Positions 1-6,940 are shown, numbered from the stretch's first letter. The stretch is DNA of 7,145 nt from Thioalkalivibrio sp. (GCA_007120155.1 SKOF01000089.1:1-7145); one strand, 5' to 3'. Numbers and translations: made by a program. Notes: generated from the letters alone by a model not told the origin.

Positions 1-2
1 AG

Positions 3-140
3 GGCGCCCTGGAGGGGGACAACCCGGTCACCCTGAGGATCTACCCGCAGGACTGCGGCCCGGTGACCGAGAACCGGGCCAGGACCCTGACCGTCGACGT
101 GACTGGCCGGGTCAATGTGAATCGAACGAACTGCTCATGA
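3..140 (+). CDS. C-terminal fragment of a FimT/FimU (GspH-type) pseudopilin
   Basis: An open frame enters from the left edge (first whole codon at 3) and stops at the TGA at 138-140, leaving 45 C-terminal residues. They read as the beta-strand end of a GspH/FimT minor pilin: an LRIYPQDCG stretch, then RTLTVDVTGRVNV, and a final Cys two residues before the end. The pattern of a TGR turn followed by a terminal Cys is usual for FimT/FimU, and the two cysteines (fragment residues 18 and 44) may form a disulfide. The stop codon overlaps the pilV start as ATGA, so the two genes are coupled. In Pseudomonas the gene in this position is fimU and elsewhere fimT. The N-terminal prepilin helix lies outside the window, so the family call rests on the tail plus the gene order. 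Confidence 0.75.
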   Translation, partial: GALEGDNPVTLRIYPQDCGPVTENRARTLTVDVTGRVNVNRTNCS

Positions 141-625
141 TGATGATGACCCCTCCCATTCATTCGGTTTGCGGCACTGGCCGGGCGCAATGCGGCTTCA
201 CGCTTCTTGAAGTCCTCATCGCCCTGCTGGTGCTGTCCATCGGGCTGCTGGGCCTTGCCGCCCTGCAGGTGGCGGGCCTGAAGAGCAGCCACAATGCCTA
301 CCTCAGTTCCCAGGCGACCCTGATGGCATACGACATGGCGGACCGCATCCGCGCGGCGGACCGGCTGGATGCCGGCCTGGGCAACTATCTCTACGACGGC
401 AACATGGCCGGCTTCGGCTGCGACAGCCTGAACCAGGACGTCGCCCTGGGGACCGCGGACCGGGACAACTGGCTGAATTCCGTCGCCTGCTACCTGCCCT
501 CCGGGCTGGGCCGGGTGATACAGGAGGCCGGTGGTGACTACGTGGTGACGGTGGAATGGACCGACTCCCAAGCGGCGGAACAGGGAGAGACCGAATGGAT
601 CTATCAGCTGAGGGTGCGCCTGTGA
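137..625 (+). CDS. pilV: Type IV pilus minor pilin PilV
   Basis: This is a 162-residue minor pilin that is expected to be cut and N-methylated by the prepilin peptidase PilD and to join the pilus-tip priming complex with PilW, PilX, FimU, PilE and PilY1. The prepilin site is G20/F21 in CGFTLLEVLIALL, with Glu at +5 (residue 25) followed by a hydrophobic helix to about residue 45. The segment after it (LKSSHNAYLSSQATLMAYDM, then ADRIRA) is the conserved PilV signature. Four consecutive ATG codons (137-148) could each serve as start. The first is chosen because it overlaps the upstream stop as ATGA; no good Shine-Dalgarno site is visible, which fits translational coupling. The leader is unusually long and has two cysteines (12 and 19), both removed on processing. 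Two further Cys, at about 93 and 116, could pair in the globular domain. Confidence 0.93.
   Translation: MMMMTPPIHSVCGTGRAQCGFTLLEVLIALLVLSIGLLGLAALQVAGLKSSHNAYLSSQATLMAYDMADRIRAADRLDAGLGNYLYDGNMAGFGCDSLNQDVALGTADRDNWLNSVACYLPSGLGRVIQEAGGDYVVTVEWTDSQAAEQGETEWIYQLRVRL
610..614 (+). promoter_or_regulatory. Shine-Dalgarno site setting the pilW start
   Basis: GAGGG inside the pilV coding end lies 7 nt before the GTG at 622, which itself overlaps the pilV TGA as GTGA. This favours GTG 622 over the in-frame ATGs at 556 and 595, which would place extra residues with no pilin character before the leader. ATG 640 is the remaining alternative. Confidence 0.6.
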
Positions 626-1581
626 GCGCGCCGGTGCCCATGGACCGCGCCCGCCGCCAGCAGGGTCTGTCCCTGGTGGAGCTGATGGTGGCCCTGCTCA
701 TCGGGCTGATCCTGCTCGCCGGCGTCTTCCAGATCTACCTCAGCGGCCGGCAGAGCGCGCATGCACAGGAGGACCTCGCCCGCATGCAGGAGAACGGCCG
801 GTACGCCATGGATCTGATCACCCGGGATCTGCGCCGGGCCGGCTATTGGGGGGGCAATGCGGATGTCGGACAGATTACGGGTAACCCCGGTCCGGAGCCG
901 GCCGATGGCACCTGCAGCAACAATAACGACCGGTGGGGGCGCATGGTGGAGCGGCGGGTGTTCGGTGTGAACGACGATAACGCAGGTTATACTGCCTGTG
1001 CCACGAATTATCAGCACGGTGATATCCTCACCATCCGCTACGCGTCGTTCGACCCGGTCGACGAGACTGCCCTCGACGCAAGCCGTCTCTATCTGCGCTC
1101 GAGCCTGTTCAGCGGCCGCATCATGCGAGGAAGCAACCCCGGCGAGAACGTGATCGCGCCGTTCGCCGCCGATGTGCCCGTGGTGCGGGAACTGCAGGCC
1201 AACGCCTACTACGTGGGCACGGGGCAGCCCAGGTGCTCCAGAACAGGCGAAGACGTCCCCGTGTTGCGGCGTGTGATTCTGAACCCCGATGGAAACCCGG
1301 AGCATGAGGAAGTGGTGCCGGGCGTGGAGCATCTGCAGATCCGTTACCTGGTGGCCGACAGTGACACGTATGTGGACGCAAACACCGTCACGCTCAACGA
1401 CGACTGGGCGGATGTGTCCGCCGTGCGTGTCTGGCTGCTGATGCGCTCGGAATGTCCCGAGCCGGGGCTGAACAACGCTACCACCTATGTCATGGGCGAC
1501 ATCGAGTATCCGGATGCGCCGGATGACTTCCGGCGCCAGCTGTATGTCGCCACCGTGATGCTGCGGAACTGGACCAACTGA
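622..1581 (+). CDS. pilW: Type IV pilus minor pilin PilW
   Basis: This is a 319-residue minor pilin of the usual PilW length and a component of the tip priming complex in the inner membrane and pilus tip. From the GTG start, the leader runs to G15 and is followed by LSLVELMVALLIGLILLAGV: a prepilin cleavage site with Glu at +5 (residue 20) and a hydrophobic N-terminal helix. Residues after it (ARMQENGRYAMDLITRDLR, then RAGYWGG) match the conserved PilW block downstream of the helix. The C-terminal part has VRVWLLMRSE and a final RRQLYVATVMLRN, also typical of the family. The start overlaps pilV by 4 nt (GTGA) and the stop overlaps pilX by 1 nt (TGATG). ATG 640 would shorten the leader by six residues without affecting the mature protein. 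Nothing appears broken; GC is high and like pilV. Confidence 0.93.
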   Translation: MSAPVPMDRARRQQGLSLVELMVALLIGLILLAGVFQIYLSGRQSAHAQEDLARMQENGRYAMDLITRDLRRAGYWGGNADVGQITGNPGPEPADGTCSNNNDRWGRMVERRVFGVNDDNAGYTACATNYQHGDILTIRYASFDPVDETALDASRLYLRSSLFSGRIMRGSNPGENVIAPFAADVPVVRELQANAYYVGTGQPRCSRTGEDVPVLRRVILNPDGNPEHEEVVPGVEHLQIRYLVADSDTYVDANTVTLNDDWADVSAVRVWLLMRSECPEPGLNNATTYVMGDIEYPDAPDDFRRQLYVATVMLRNWTN

Positions 1582-2153
1582 TGAGGCCCGCGCCCATGCC
1601 CATGGATTCGTACCACGGCACGCCATGCACGCAGCGGGGCACGGCCCTGGTGGTCAGCCTGGTGCTTCTGCTCGTGATGACGCTCATAGGCATCAGCGCC
1701 ATGAACTCGTCCGTCATGCAGGGGCTCATGTCCACCAGCTACCAGAGCCAAGCAACGACGCTATCGGGCGCCGAGGTCGTGCTGAGGGAAGCGGAGCTGG
1801 ATGTGGAAGCACTGGTGCTGGGACAGAAGGTGGTCAACTACTACGACCTGACCCTGGACGGGGGGGATGATCCATTCCCCGTGGAAGGCGTCACCTGGCC
1901 CGCCGGCGCGGAGCTTCTCACGGTCCTGGTCGACGAGGCAGGCAAGGACGAGATCTCCGGCCAGTTCGTGATCGAGTACCTGGGCCAGTACGAGGTGCCG
2001 GGTGAATCCGCAAAAGAAACGGGCGAAAGACTCCCCGGAAGTCACGTCAGTGTATTCCGCATCAGCGCACGCGGCACGGGCGATCGTGGGGCCCGGCGGC
2101 AGGTACAATCCATTTTCGTGACCCTGGATGCTCCGCCAGGTGCAGGCAATTGA
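1581..2153 (+). CDS. pilX: Type IV pilus minor pilin PilX
   Basis: This 190-residue protein has the PilX N-terminal pattern: QRG at residues 18-20, then TALVVSLVLLLVMTLIGISA, a cleavage glycine followed by a long hydrophobic helix. The residue at +5 after cleavage is Val (25), not Glu. From what I know of PilX-type and GspK-type minor pilins this is common, and it suits a subunit near the tip that need not pair with the Phe1 amine of a neighbour below. The C-terminal segment (HVSVFRISARGTG, then RRQVQSIFV) is the usual family ending. It is coupled to pilW through TGATG, and no separate strong ribosome site is visible. Alternative in-frame ATGs at 1596 and 1602 would give shorter leaders with the same mature protein. 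No cysteine occurs in the mature part. Confidence 0.9.
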   Translation: MRPAPMPMDSYHGTPCTQRGTALVVSLVLLLVMTLIGISAMNSSVMQGLMSTSYQSQATTLSGAEVVLREAELDVEALVLGQKVVNYYDLTLDGGDDPFPVEGVTWPAGAELLTVLVDEAGKDEISGQFVIEYLGQYEVPGESAKETGERLPGSHVSVFRISARGTGDRGARRQVQSIFVTLDAPPGAGN

Positions 2154-2158
2154 GGTGA
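2152..2158 (+). promoter_or_regulatory. Strong Shine-Dalgarno site of pilY1, overlapping the pilX stop
   Basis: GAGGTGA lies 5 nt before ATG 2164 and includes the last two bases of the pilX TGA. It fixes the pilY1 start at 2164 rather than at the in-frame ATG 2128 inside pilX. Starting at 2164 also leaves a clean signal peptide. This is the first gene of the cluster that is not started by a direct stop/start overlap. Confidence 0.75.
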
Positions 2159-2163
2159 CCAAA

Positions 2164-5100
2164 ATGAATACGAAGAGCCAGCATGACGGACTGATTTACG
2201 CCTCAGCAGTGCTTTTGGGTTTGATCATCGCTGTACCGTCAAGCGCAAACGTCACTGTCGAGCCGAGCAGTCAGCCAACCGCAACCCTGGCCCCTTATGT
2301 GCTGAAGGATGCCAACTTGGAAGCAGGGCCGACCCGGGCCTACCGCCCGTGGTTTGAGAGCGGCGCCTGGATGGGTGATCTGATCGAGTACACGATCAGC
2401 GCTGATGGGCAGCGCACAACCGATGTTCCGGTTGGTGTCTACCCTGCAAGGGAGGGAGAGGAAAACTGGAGCGCGCGTTCCATGTTCCCTGAGCGCGATC
2501 GAGACGCGGATTTGGCGCTTGAGAGTTGGGCGCACAGGGATTACTGGAAAGACCGAGTTCTTTTTACCGCATCGGAGGAAGGTGAGAGGATTGAGTTTTG
2601 GTGGGATAGGCTGTCCGATGATCAGAAGGAGCGTATCGACTCGATAACGTTCAACAGCGAAGACACCAACCAGGATGACCCGGAAGCAAGCGATTTGCTG
2701 AACTTCATCCGTGGTGACCGCAGCCAGGAGCGCGATCAAGAGGGTGGACGGTTCCGCTTGCGCTACAGCCTGATGGCTGCCGTTATTAACTCCCGGCCGA
2801 CCTACCTGCCCACGGATGGCGGTGGGCTCGTTTTGGTTGGCGCGAATGGCGGAATACTGCACGCGTTTGACGCAAACACTGGAGAGGAGCAGTTTGGCTA
2901 CATACCGTCAATGCTTTTCGGCAAGCTGGATCGGTTAACCTACGTCCCTTATCGCCATACCTATTACGTCGATGGTGAACTTCGTGGCCGAAGCCTCCCA
3001 GATGGCAACGGCACGAAACATATAGTCACCGGCGGGCTCGGCGCTGGCGGTAAGGGCATATTTGCTCTTGACGTCACCGACCCCACCAATCCCGACATCG
3101 TTTTCGAGATATCGGAAACCGACGCTGATATTGGACATGTGCATGGCAGACCTAGCATAGCGCGGCTACCGAATGGGAATTGGTATGTTGTTACTGGGAA
3201 CGGGTATCTGAGTGGAAGTGAGACTGCCAAGCTGTATCTGATCCCCCTCAATGGCGGGGCTCCGAGCACGATCCTGACAAACGTGGCCACAGGAAATGGC
3301 CTTTCAGCGCCGGCACTCGTGGATAACACCGGGAATGGCCGTGTCGATTATGCTTACGCTGGAGATCTTCGCGGAAATCTTTGGCGGTTTAGCTTTGCGA
3401 ATGGAACTGCTACCAGGCTGTTTTCAGATCCCGCCGGCAATCCGATTACCGTTGAGCCGGATATCGCGCGTCATCCAACCGGCGCAGGTGTGATGGTCTA
3501 CTTCGGAACCGGCAGCCTGCTGAGCTCCAGCGACCTGGCTAATACGGCGGAACAGGCGGTTTATGGGATCTGGGACCGATTCGGCAGCACAGGATTTCCC
3601 ATCAGTGCCGACCGATTGATAACCCAGGAACTGGTCACTTTGAACAACACCTGGGAGGGTCAGCAGCGCACTGTCCGCCTGATCCAGGAAGATGAGATCC
3701 CGGAATGGGGCGGCAACACTCCCGATCTCGGTTGGCGCGTCGCGCTTCCCGACTCCGGCGAGCGACTGATCGGCTCGCCCCAGATACGTGGGGGGCGTCT
3801 GCAGTTCGTATCCTTGAATCCATCCCAGCGCGATGAAGACGGTTCGCCATATAACGAAAGCTGGATGATCCAGCTCGAGATCGCCAGCGGGGGCAGCCCT
3901 CAGCGCGCGCTCTTTGATCTCAATCGCGACGAAGTATTGAGCGAAGAGGACGGGCTCGATGTAGATGATGAGATCCGCTTCCCGGTGGGGCTGCGCCTCG
4001 GCCCCGGCAATATCTCCCAACCCGCGTTTGCACGGGTAATACAGGACATCGACGCTGTGTTCATCAATGGTTTGCTGTTGCCCGGACCAGAGGAACTGGG
4101 CCAGGCGCACCTGGTGTTCGGGGGTGACATCAACGTCACGACTGACAGCCCCCTGGGCCCGAAAGTCAACCCGCACGATACCGACCCCGACTACCCGGAT
4201 GATGGCCGCAAGACGGAGACTGATCCACATGCGCGCGGGCCCATGAATCAATACCTGGTGCAGGATGGGCTAGGAGATCGCCTTGACGGCCATCACTTCG
4301 CCTATGACAAGGTTCATGGCGTGAACTACGTGGATTACTTCGATCTTGAGCCTCGGCGTGGGGAGTTCAGTCTCATGCCGTCACTGGCACCCTACCGGGT
4401 GCTTCCCGAACTCAACCGGGTCACCGAGGTGAACGGGCTTGATGATGACCAGAAGTTTATCGTGGTACTGGCGAACGCGGATTTGTCCAAGGGAGCCGAA
4501 CTGCAGATCGGTTGTCGCACGTGGCCCGTATACGAGTATCAGGAGATGATCACTCGACAGCTTCTAGATGGCCGAGAGCCGGAGGGGCTGCGAGATGAAC
4601 GTCATGGCGGAGGGTTGATTTTCAGCTTGAATGAAATCCTGAATGACTCGGGGCACGCGTGTACGCAAGGCCGCGAACCGACGCTACGCATTTCCATGAC
4701 AGATCGTGTTGGCAAGGATGGCGTCCTGCAGGGAACGCTGCCCGGCTGCGTCAACAATTCACATCACGTCAATGGCGATCTCAAATCCAATAACACCCAC
4801 CCCCACATTACCTCCAACAATGAGGGTCGTGGTTATCGTTGGCGCAACGCGGCGCTGACCATGCAATTGCTTGCCGTCGGCGACGGCGGCGCGCAGCAGT
4901 ACGAACTCCAGATGGACGATCTGCCGACTGCTCGCGGGGGCGGCGATGTGGGGAACGGTGGCATATTTGCTAGGGCCTTCAGCGTTCAGGGAAATAGTAT
5001 TTCGCCGGTAACAGACCACAGCGGCCTGCTCTATGAGTCCAGCATCTTCTGGAACTGGGGCGATATGCAGATCTTTCAGCAGGGCGGTCAAGGCATAAAA

Positions 5101-5586
5101 TGCTATGGGGGCCAGGCGTACAACTCTCTGCTTGTCCAGGAAACCGGGGGGCTGAATCCGGGTCAGTATGATGGTTTGGTCAGGGATCTTCGCGCTGACG
5201 TCGAACTGCAGAATCAGTACGCTGGACTCCTGAGCGACCTGGCAAATGCTGCGGCGGACGGAGACGAGGAGGCTGTGGAACGGGCGCTCCGCGCATTGGC
5301 CGAACTTTTCGAGTTGAACCCGAAGGTTGGTGACTGGGGCCGTCACGGTGATCTCGATCTGCTCGATTACCATCGCATGCGCAGCTACGCCCATGAGGAA
5401 AAATTCAACCTTGATCTGCTCGACATTGATAAGGGGCTATTCGATGGGTCGCACGAAGTAGATCTGGAAGTCGACGGCACACCTGCAAACGTCACTGACA
5501 TCGAACTGGATCTATTCCCTGCAGCGGGCCCCAACTTCCGTCCCGGTCGGCGTTCATGGATCGATATCACTCCCTCCGGTCCGTAA
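2164..5586 (+). CDS. pilY1: Type IV pilus tip adhesin/biogenesis protein PilY1, VWA-less and C-terminally extended
   Basis: This 1140-residue exported protein has a signal peptide with likely cleavage after A28 (SSA/NV). Residues 60-200 are the pre-propeller segment: YRPWFESGAWMGDLIEY near 60 and FIRGDRSQE near 181, with RGD at 183-185. The PilC/PilY1 beta-propeller then follows to roughly 640, with LVLVGANGGILHAFDANTG at 222-240, GLGAGGKGIFALDVTDP at about 291, YAGDLRGNLWRF at 398-409 and YFGTGSLLSSSD at 446. D387, N391 and D395 fit the known calcium loop in the propeller, though its second ligand position is Thr. DLNRDEVLSEED (585-596) is an EF-hand-like loop. About 500 further residues follow, with GHHFAYDKVHGVNYVDYF near 709, four Cys (784, 833, 862, 980), a charged helical stretch near 1004-1053 and a final GRRSWIDI. 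No von Willebrand A domain is present. The expected location is the pilus tip or cell surface. The 5' third is lower in GC than its neighbours. I recall other extended PilY1 proteins with similar tail motifs, but this was not checked. Confidence 0.93.
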   Translation: MNTKSQHDGLIYASAVLLGLIIAVPSSANVTVEPSSQPTATLAPYVLKDANLEAGPTRAYRPWFESGAWMGDLIEYTISADGQRTTDVPVGVYPAREGEENWSARSMFPERDRDADLALESWAHRDYWKDRVLFTASEEGERIEFWWDRLSDDQKERIDSITFNSEDTNQDDPEASDLLNFIRGDRSQERDQEGGRFRLRYSLMAAVINSRPTYLPTDGGGLVLVGANGGILHAFDANTGEEQFGYIPSMLFGKLDRLTYVPYRHTYYVDGELRGRSLPDGNGTKHIVTGGLGAGGKGIFALDVTDPTNPDIVFEISETDADIGHVHGRPSIARLPNGNWYVVTGNGYLSGSETAKLYLIPLNGGAPSTILTNVATGNGLSAPALVDNTGNGRVDYAYAGDLRGNLWRFSFANGTATRLFSDPAGNPITVEPDIARHPTGAGVMVYFGTGSLLSSSDLANTAEQAVYGIWDRFGSTGFPISADRLITQELVTLNNTWEGQQRTVRLIQEDEIPEWGGNTPDLGWRVALPDSGERLIGSPQIRGGRLQFVSLNPSQRDEDGSPYNESWMIQLEIASGGSPQRALFDLNRDEVLSEEDGLDVDDEIRFPVGLRLGPGNISQPAFARVIQDIDAVFINGLLLPGPEELGQAHLVFGGDINVTTDSPLGPKVNPHDTDPDYPDDGRKTETDPHARGPMNQYLVQDGLGDRLDGHHFAYDKVHGVNYVDYFDLEPRRGEFSLMPSLAPYRVLPELNRVTEVNGLDDDQKFIVVLANADLSKGAELQIGCRTWPVYEYQEMITRQLLDGREPEGLRDERHGGGLIFSLNEILNDSGHACTQGREPTLRISMTDRVGKDGVLQGTLPGCVNNSHHVNGDLKSNNTHPHITSNNEGRGYRWRNAALTMQLLAVGDGGAQQYELQMDDLPTARGGGDVGNGGIFARAFSVQGNSISPVTDHSGLLYESSIFWNWGDMQIFQQGGQGIKCYGGQAYNSLLVQETGGLNPGQYDGLVRDLRADVELQNQYAGLLSDLANAAADGDEEAVERALRALAELFELNPKVGDWGRHGDLDLLDYHRMRSYAHEEKFNLDLLDIDKGLFDGSHEVDLEVDGTPANVTDIELDLFPAAGPNFRPGRRSWIDITPSGP

Positions 5587-5648
5587 GGTGGCGGCGTGAT
5601 TCCGGGCCGGTCAGTCAATCGGACATGAACAGGCGAGCCGCCTGGAGT

Positions 5649-5655
5649 GGAAGGA
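5649..5655 (+). promoter_or_regulatory. Shine-Dalgarno site of pilE
   Basis: GGAAGGA lies 4 nt before ATG 5660 and 10 nt before the second in-frame ATG at 5666, so either Met could be used; both give the same mature pilin. It sits at the end of the 73-nt pilY1-pilE gap, in which I see no convincing promoter or terminator. Confidence 0.6.
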
Positions 5656-5659
5656 AACC

Positions 5660-6067
5660 ATGCAAATGGACAGGAACAAGGGTTTTACACTGATCGAAGT
5701 GATGATCGTCGTGGTGATCGTCGCCATCCTGGGGACGATCGCCTACGGTGCCTACACGCGCCACATCCAGGAAAGCCGGGTGGCCACCGTGCAGGGGGAT
5801 CTGATGGAGCTGGCCCAGTGGGTGGAGCGGCGGTATTCACTGAACAATTCCTACGCCGGCATCACCACCGCGAATCTGCCCTTCTCCATCTCCCCGCGGA
5901 ATCCGAACTCCACCACCGCGTACAACATCGCTCTGGGCAACGTGAGTGCCACCACGTTCACCCTGACCGCCACCCCCACGGCCGTGCAGGCGGCCCATCC
6001 ATGCGGCACCCTGACACTCGACCAGGCCGGGCAGCGCACGGCTGCACAGAACGATTGCTGGCGTTGA
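5660..6067 (+). CDS. pilE: Type IV pilus minor pilin PilE
   Basis: This 135-residue type IV prepilin has a very short leader ending at G8, then FTLIEVMIVVVIVAILGTIA, with cleavage between G8 and F9 and Glu at +5 (residue 13). The hydrophobic helix is followed by YGAYTRHIQESRVATVQGDL, the standard PilE spine. The C-terminal part has PCGTLTLDQAG and ends NDCWR; the two cysteines near the end would close the disulfide-bonded D-region of a pilin. Its position as the last gene after pilY1 marks it as the minor pilin PilE of the tip complex rather than the major pilin PilA, although sequence alone does not separate these strictly. GC (about 65% by hand count over 5701-6000) returns to the level of pilV/pilW. 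Its TGA at 6065-6067 lies 3 nt before the left repeat of the transposase element and can pair with it in a short stem. Confidence 0.92.
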   Translation: MQMDRNKGFTLIEVMIVVVIVAILGTIAYGAYTRHIQESRVATVQGDLMELAQWVERRYSLNNSYAGITTANLPFSISPRNPNSTTAYNIALGNVSATTFTLTATPTAVQAAHPCGTLTLDQAGQRTAAQNDCWR

Positions 6068-6072
6068 CCCGG

Positions 6073-6094
6073 ATCAAGGGGTCAGAGTCGTTGA
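6073..6094 (+). repeat. Left REP-like repeat of the RAYT element
   Basis: The core ATCAAGGGGTCAGAGT (6073-6088) is followed by CGTTGA. It differs from the copy at 6919-6940 at one base (C for T at 6089). GGGTCA (6079-6084) can pair with TGACCC (6065-6070), which contains the pilE stop codon, giving a 6-bp stem with an 8-nt loop. AGTCG (6087-6091) can also pair with CGACT (6106-6110). Confidence 0.8.
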
Positions 6095-6200
6095 TGCACC
6101 CGAGTCGACTGAATTGCTGGTAACCGGACGTCGTTGGGATCGGGTTCGGACGATTGGAAAGCTGATTGCCCACCGGCCCATTTTTTTGAGTTAAGGAGAA

Positions 6201-6205
6201 AGGAG
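6201..6205 (+). promoter_or_regulatory. Shine-Dalgarno site of the RAYT gene
   Basis: AGGAG lies 6 nt before ATG 6212, with a second AAGGAG at 6193-6198. It selects ATG 6212 over the upstream in-frame ATG 6134, whose extra 26 residues have no family character. ATG 6221 is a near alternative: the first 18 nt of the gene are two similar 9-mers, ATGGCACGG and ATGCCACGG. Confidence 0.65.
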
Positions 6206-6211
6206 TCGTCC

Positions 6212-6940
6212 ATGGCACGGATGCCACGGATCGTGATCCCGGGTCAGCCGTTACATATCATCCAGCGTGGCAATAATCGTGCGGATGTCTTCTTTGAGCG
6301 CCGCGATTATCCGCGTTACCTGAACGACCTGCGTGATGCTGCCGAGCGCCATGGCTGCGCCATTCATGCCTACGTGCTGATGACCAACCACGTGCACTTG
6401 CTTCTGACCCCCGATGATGAGCAGGGGCCTGCGCGCATGATGCAGGCCGTTGGCAGGCGCTACGTCCGCTATGTGAATGCGCGTCACGGTCGAACGGGTA
6501 CGTTATGGGAAGGGCGCTATAAGTCGGTGGTGGTGGATTCCGAGAACTACCTGCTGGTATGCAGCCGCTATATCGAACTCAATCCGGTGCGCGCCGGGAT
6601 GGTGGCGCACCCCGGTGAGTACCTCTGGTCGAGTTACAGGTGCAATGCCCGAGGCCTCGCAGACAACCTGATTACGCCACATCCCATCTATCGTGCATTG
6701 GGGCCGACCGTTGCGGAGCGGGAGGCGGCCTACAGGGCATTGTTCGACGGCCACCTTGAATCTCGAACTCTGCGAGAAATCCGGGACGCGACACATGCCG
6801 GAACGATTCTGGGTGGCAAGCGCTTTCGGAAGGAGGTCGAAGCGGTACTGCGCCGACCGGTGACACGACTGAACCATGGGGGTGACCGGCGCAGCAAGGC
6901 GTATCGCCAGCGTAACAAATCAAGGGGTCAGAGTTGTTGA
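6212..6940 (+). CDS. REP-associated tyrosine transposase (RAYT, Y1/HUH family)
   Basis: This 242-residue single-strand DNA transposase belongs to the IS200-like Y1 superfamily. It opens with the typical RAYT start (MPRIVIPGQPLHIIQRGNNR). The HUH metal site is NHVHLLL, with H60 and H62. Further conserved blocks are GRTGTLWEGRYKS (residues 93-105) and CSRYIELNPVRAGMV (117-131). Y120 in RYIELNP aligns with the position I recall as the catalytic tyrosine of E. coli TnpA-REP, and is the probable nucleophile. The block YLWSSY follows, and a basic C-terminal region (GGKRFRKEVEAVLRRPVTRL) is typical of the longer RAYT groups. No frameshift is seen and all expected residues are present, so the enzyme looks intact. 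The last seven codons and the TGA lie within the left arm of the palindrome at 6917-6972, so the C-terminus KSRGQSC is encoded by repeat DNA. In cells such enzymes bind and cleave REP hairpins; the host role is unknown. Confidence 0.92.
   Translation: MARMPRIVIPGQPLHIIQRGNNRADVFFERRDYPRYLNDLRDAAERHGCAIHAYVLMTNHVHLLLTPDDEQGPARMMQAVGRRYVRYVNARHGRTGTLWEGRYKSVVVDSENYLLVCSRYIELNPVRAGMVAHPGEYLWSSYRCNARGLADNLITPHPIYRALGPTVAEREAAYRALFDGHLESRTLREIRDATHAGTILGGKRFRKEVEAVLRRPVTRLNHGGDRRSKAYRQRNKSRGQSC

Noticed and set aside
556..621. Upstream in-frame ATGs (556, 595) for pilW inside pilV
   Set aside because: They give an implausibly long leader before the prepilin cleavage site. The GTGA overlap at 622 with GAGGG 7 nt upstream is more convincing.
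604..1626. Long open frame on the - strand across all of pilW (340 codons)
   Set aside because: It mirrors the high-GC codon pattern of pilW, has no recognisable domain or ribosome site, and lies opposite a clear PilW.
2128..2163. Upstream in-frame ATG for pilY1 inside pilX
   Set aside because: It would put 12 residues ahead of the signal peptide, while ATG 2164 has a strong Shine-Dalgarno site at the right distance.
3424..4251. Open frame on the - strand opposite pilY1 (275 codons), with another at 4759-5394
   Set aside because: These are opposite well-supported PilY1 coding sequence, with no start signals and no protein-family features.
5587..5659. Possible promoter or terminator in the pilY1-pilE gap
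   Set aside because: GGCGGC (5590-5595) and GCCGCC (5637-5642) could pair, but the loop is over 40 nt with no T run, and no -35/-10 pair is evident.
5647..6123. Second open frame overlapping pilE in another register (158 codons)
   Set aside because: It has no pilin or other family features and overlaps the well-supported pilE.
6135..6187. Possible intrinsic terminator before the RAYT gene (seven Ts at 6181-6187)
   Set aside because: The only stem I can build in front of the T run is 4 + 3 bp with a bulge and a loop of about 29 nt, which is too weak to call.
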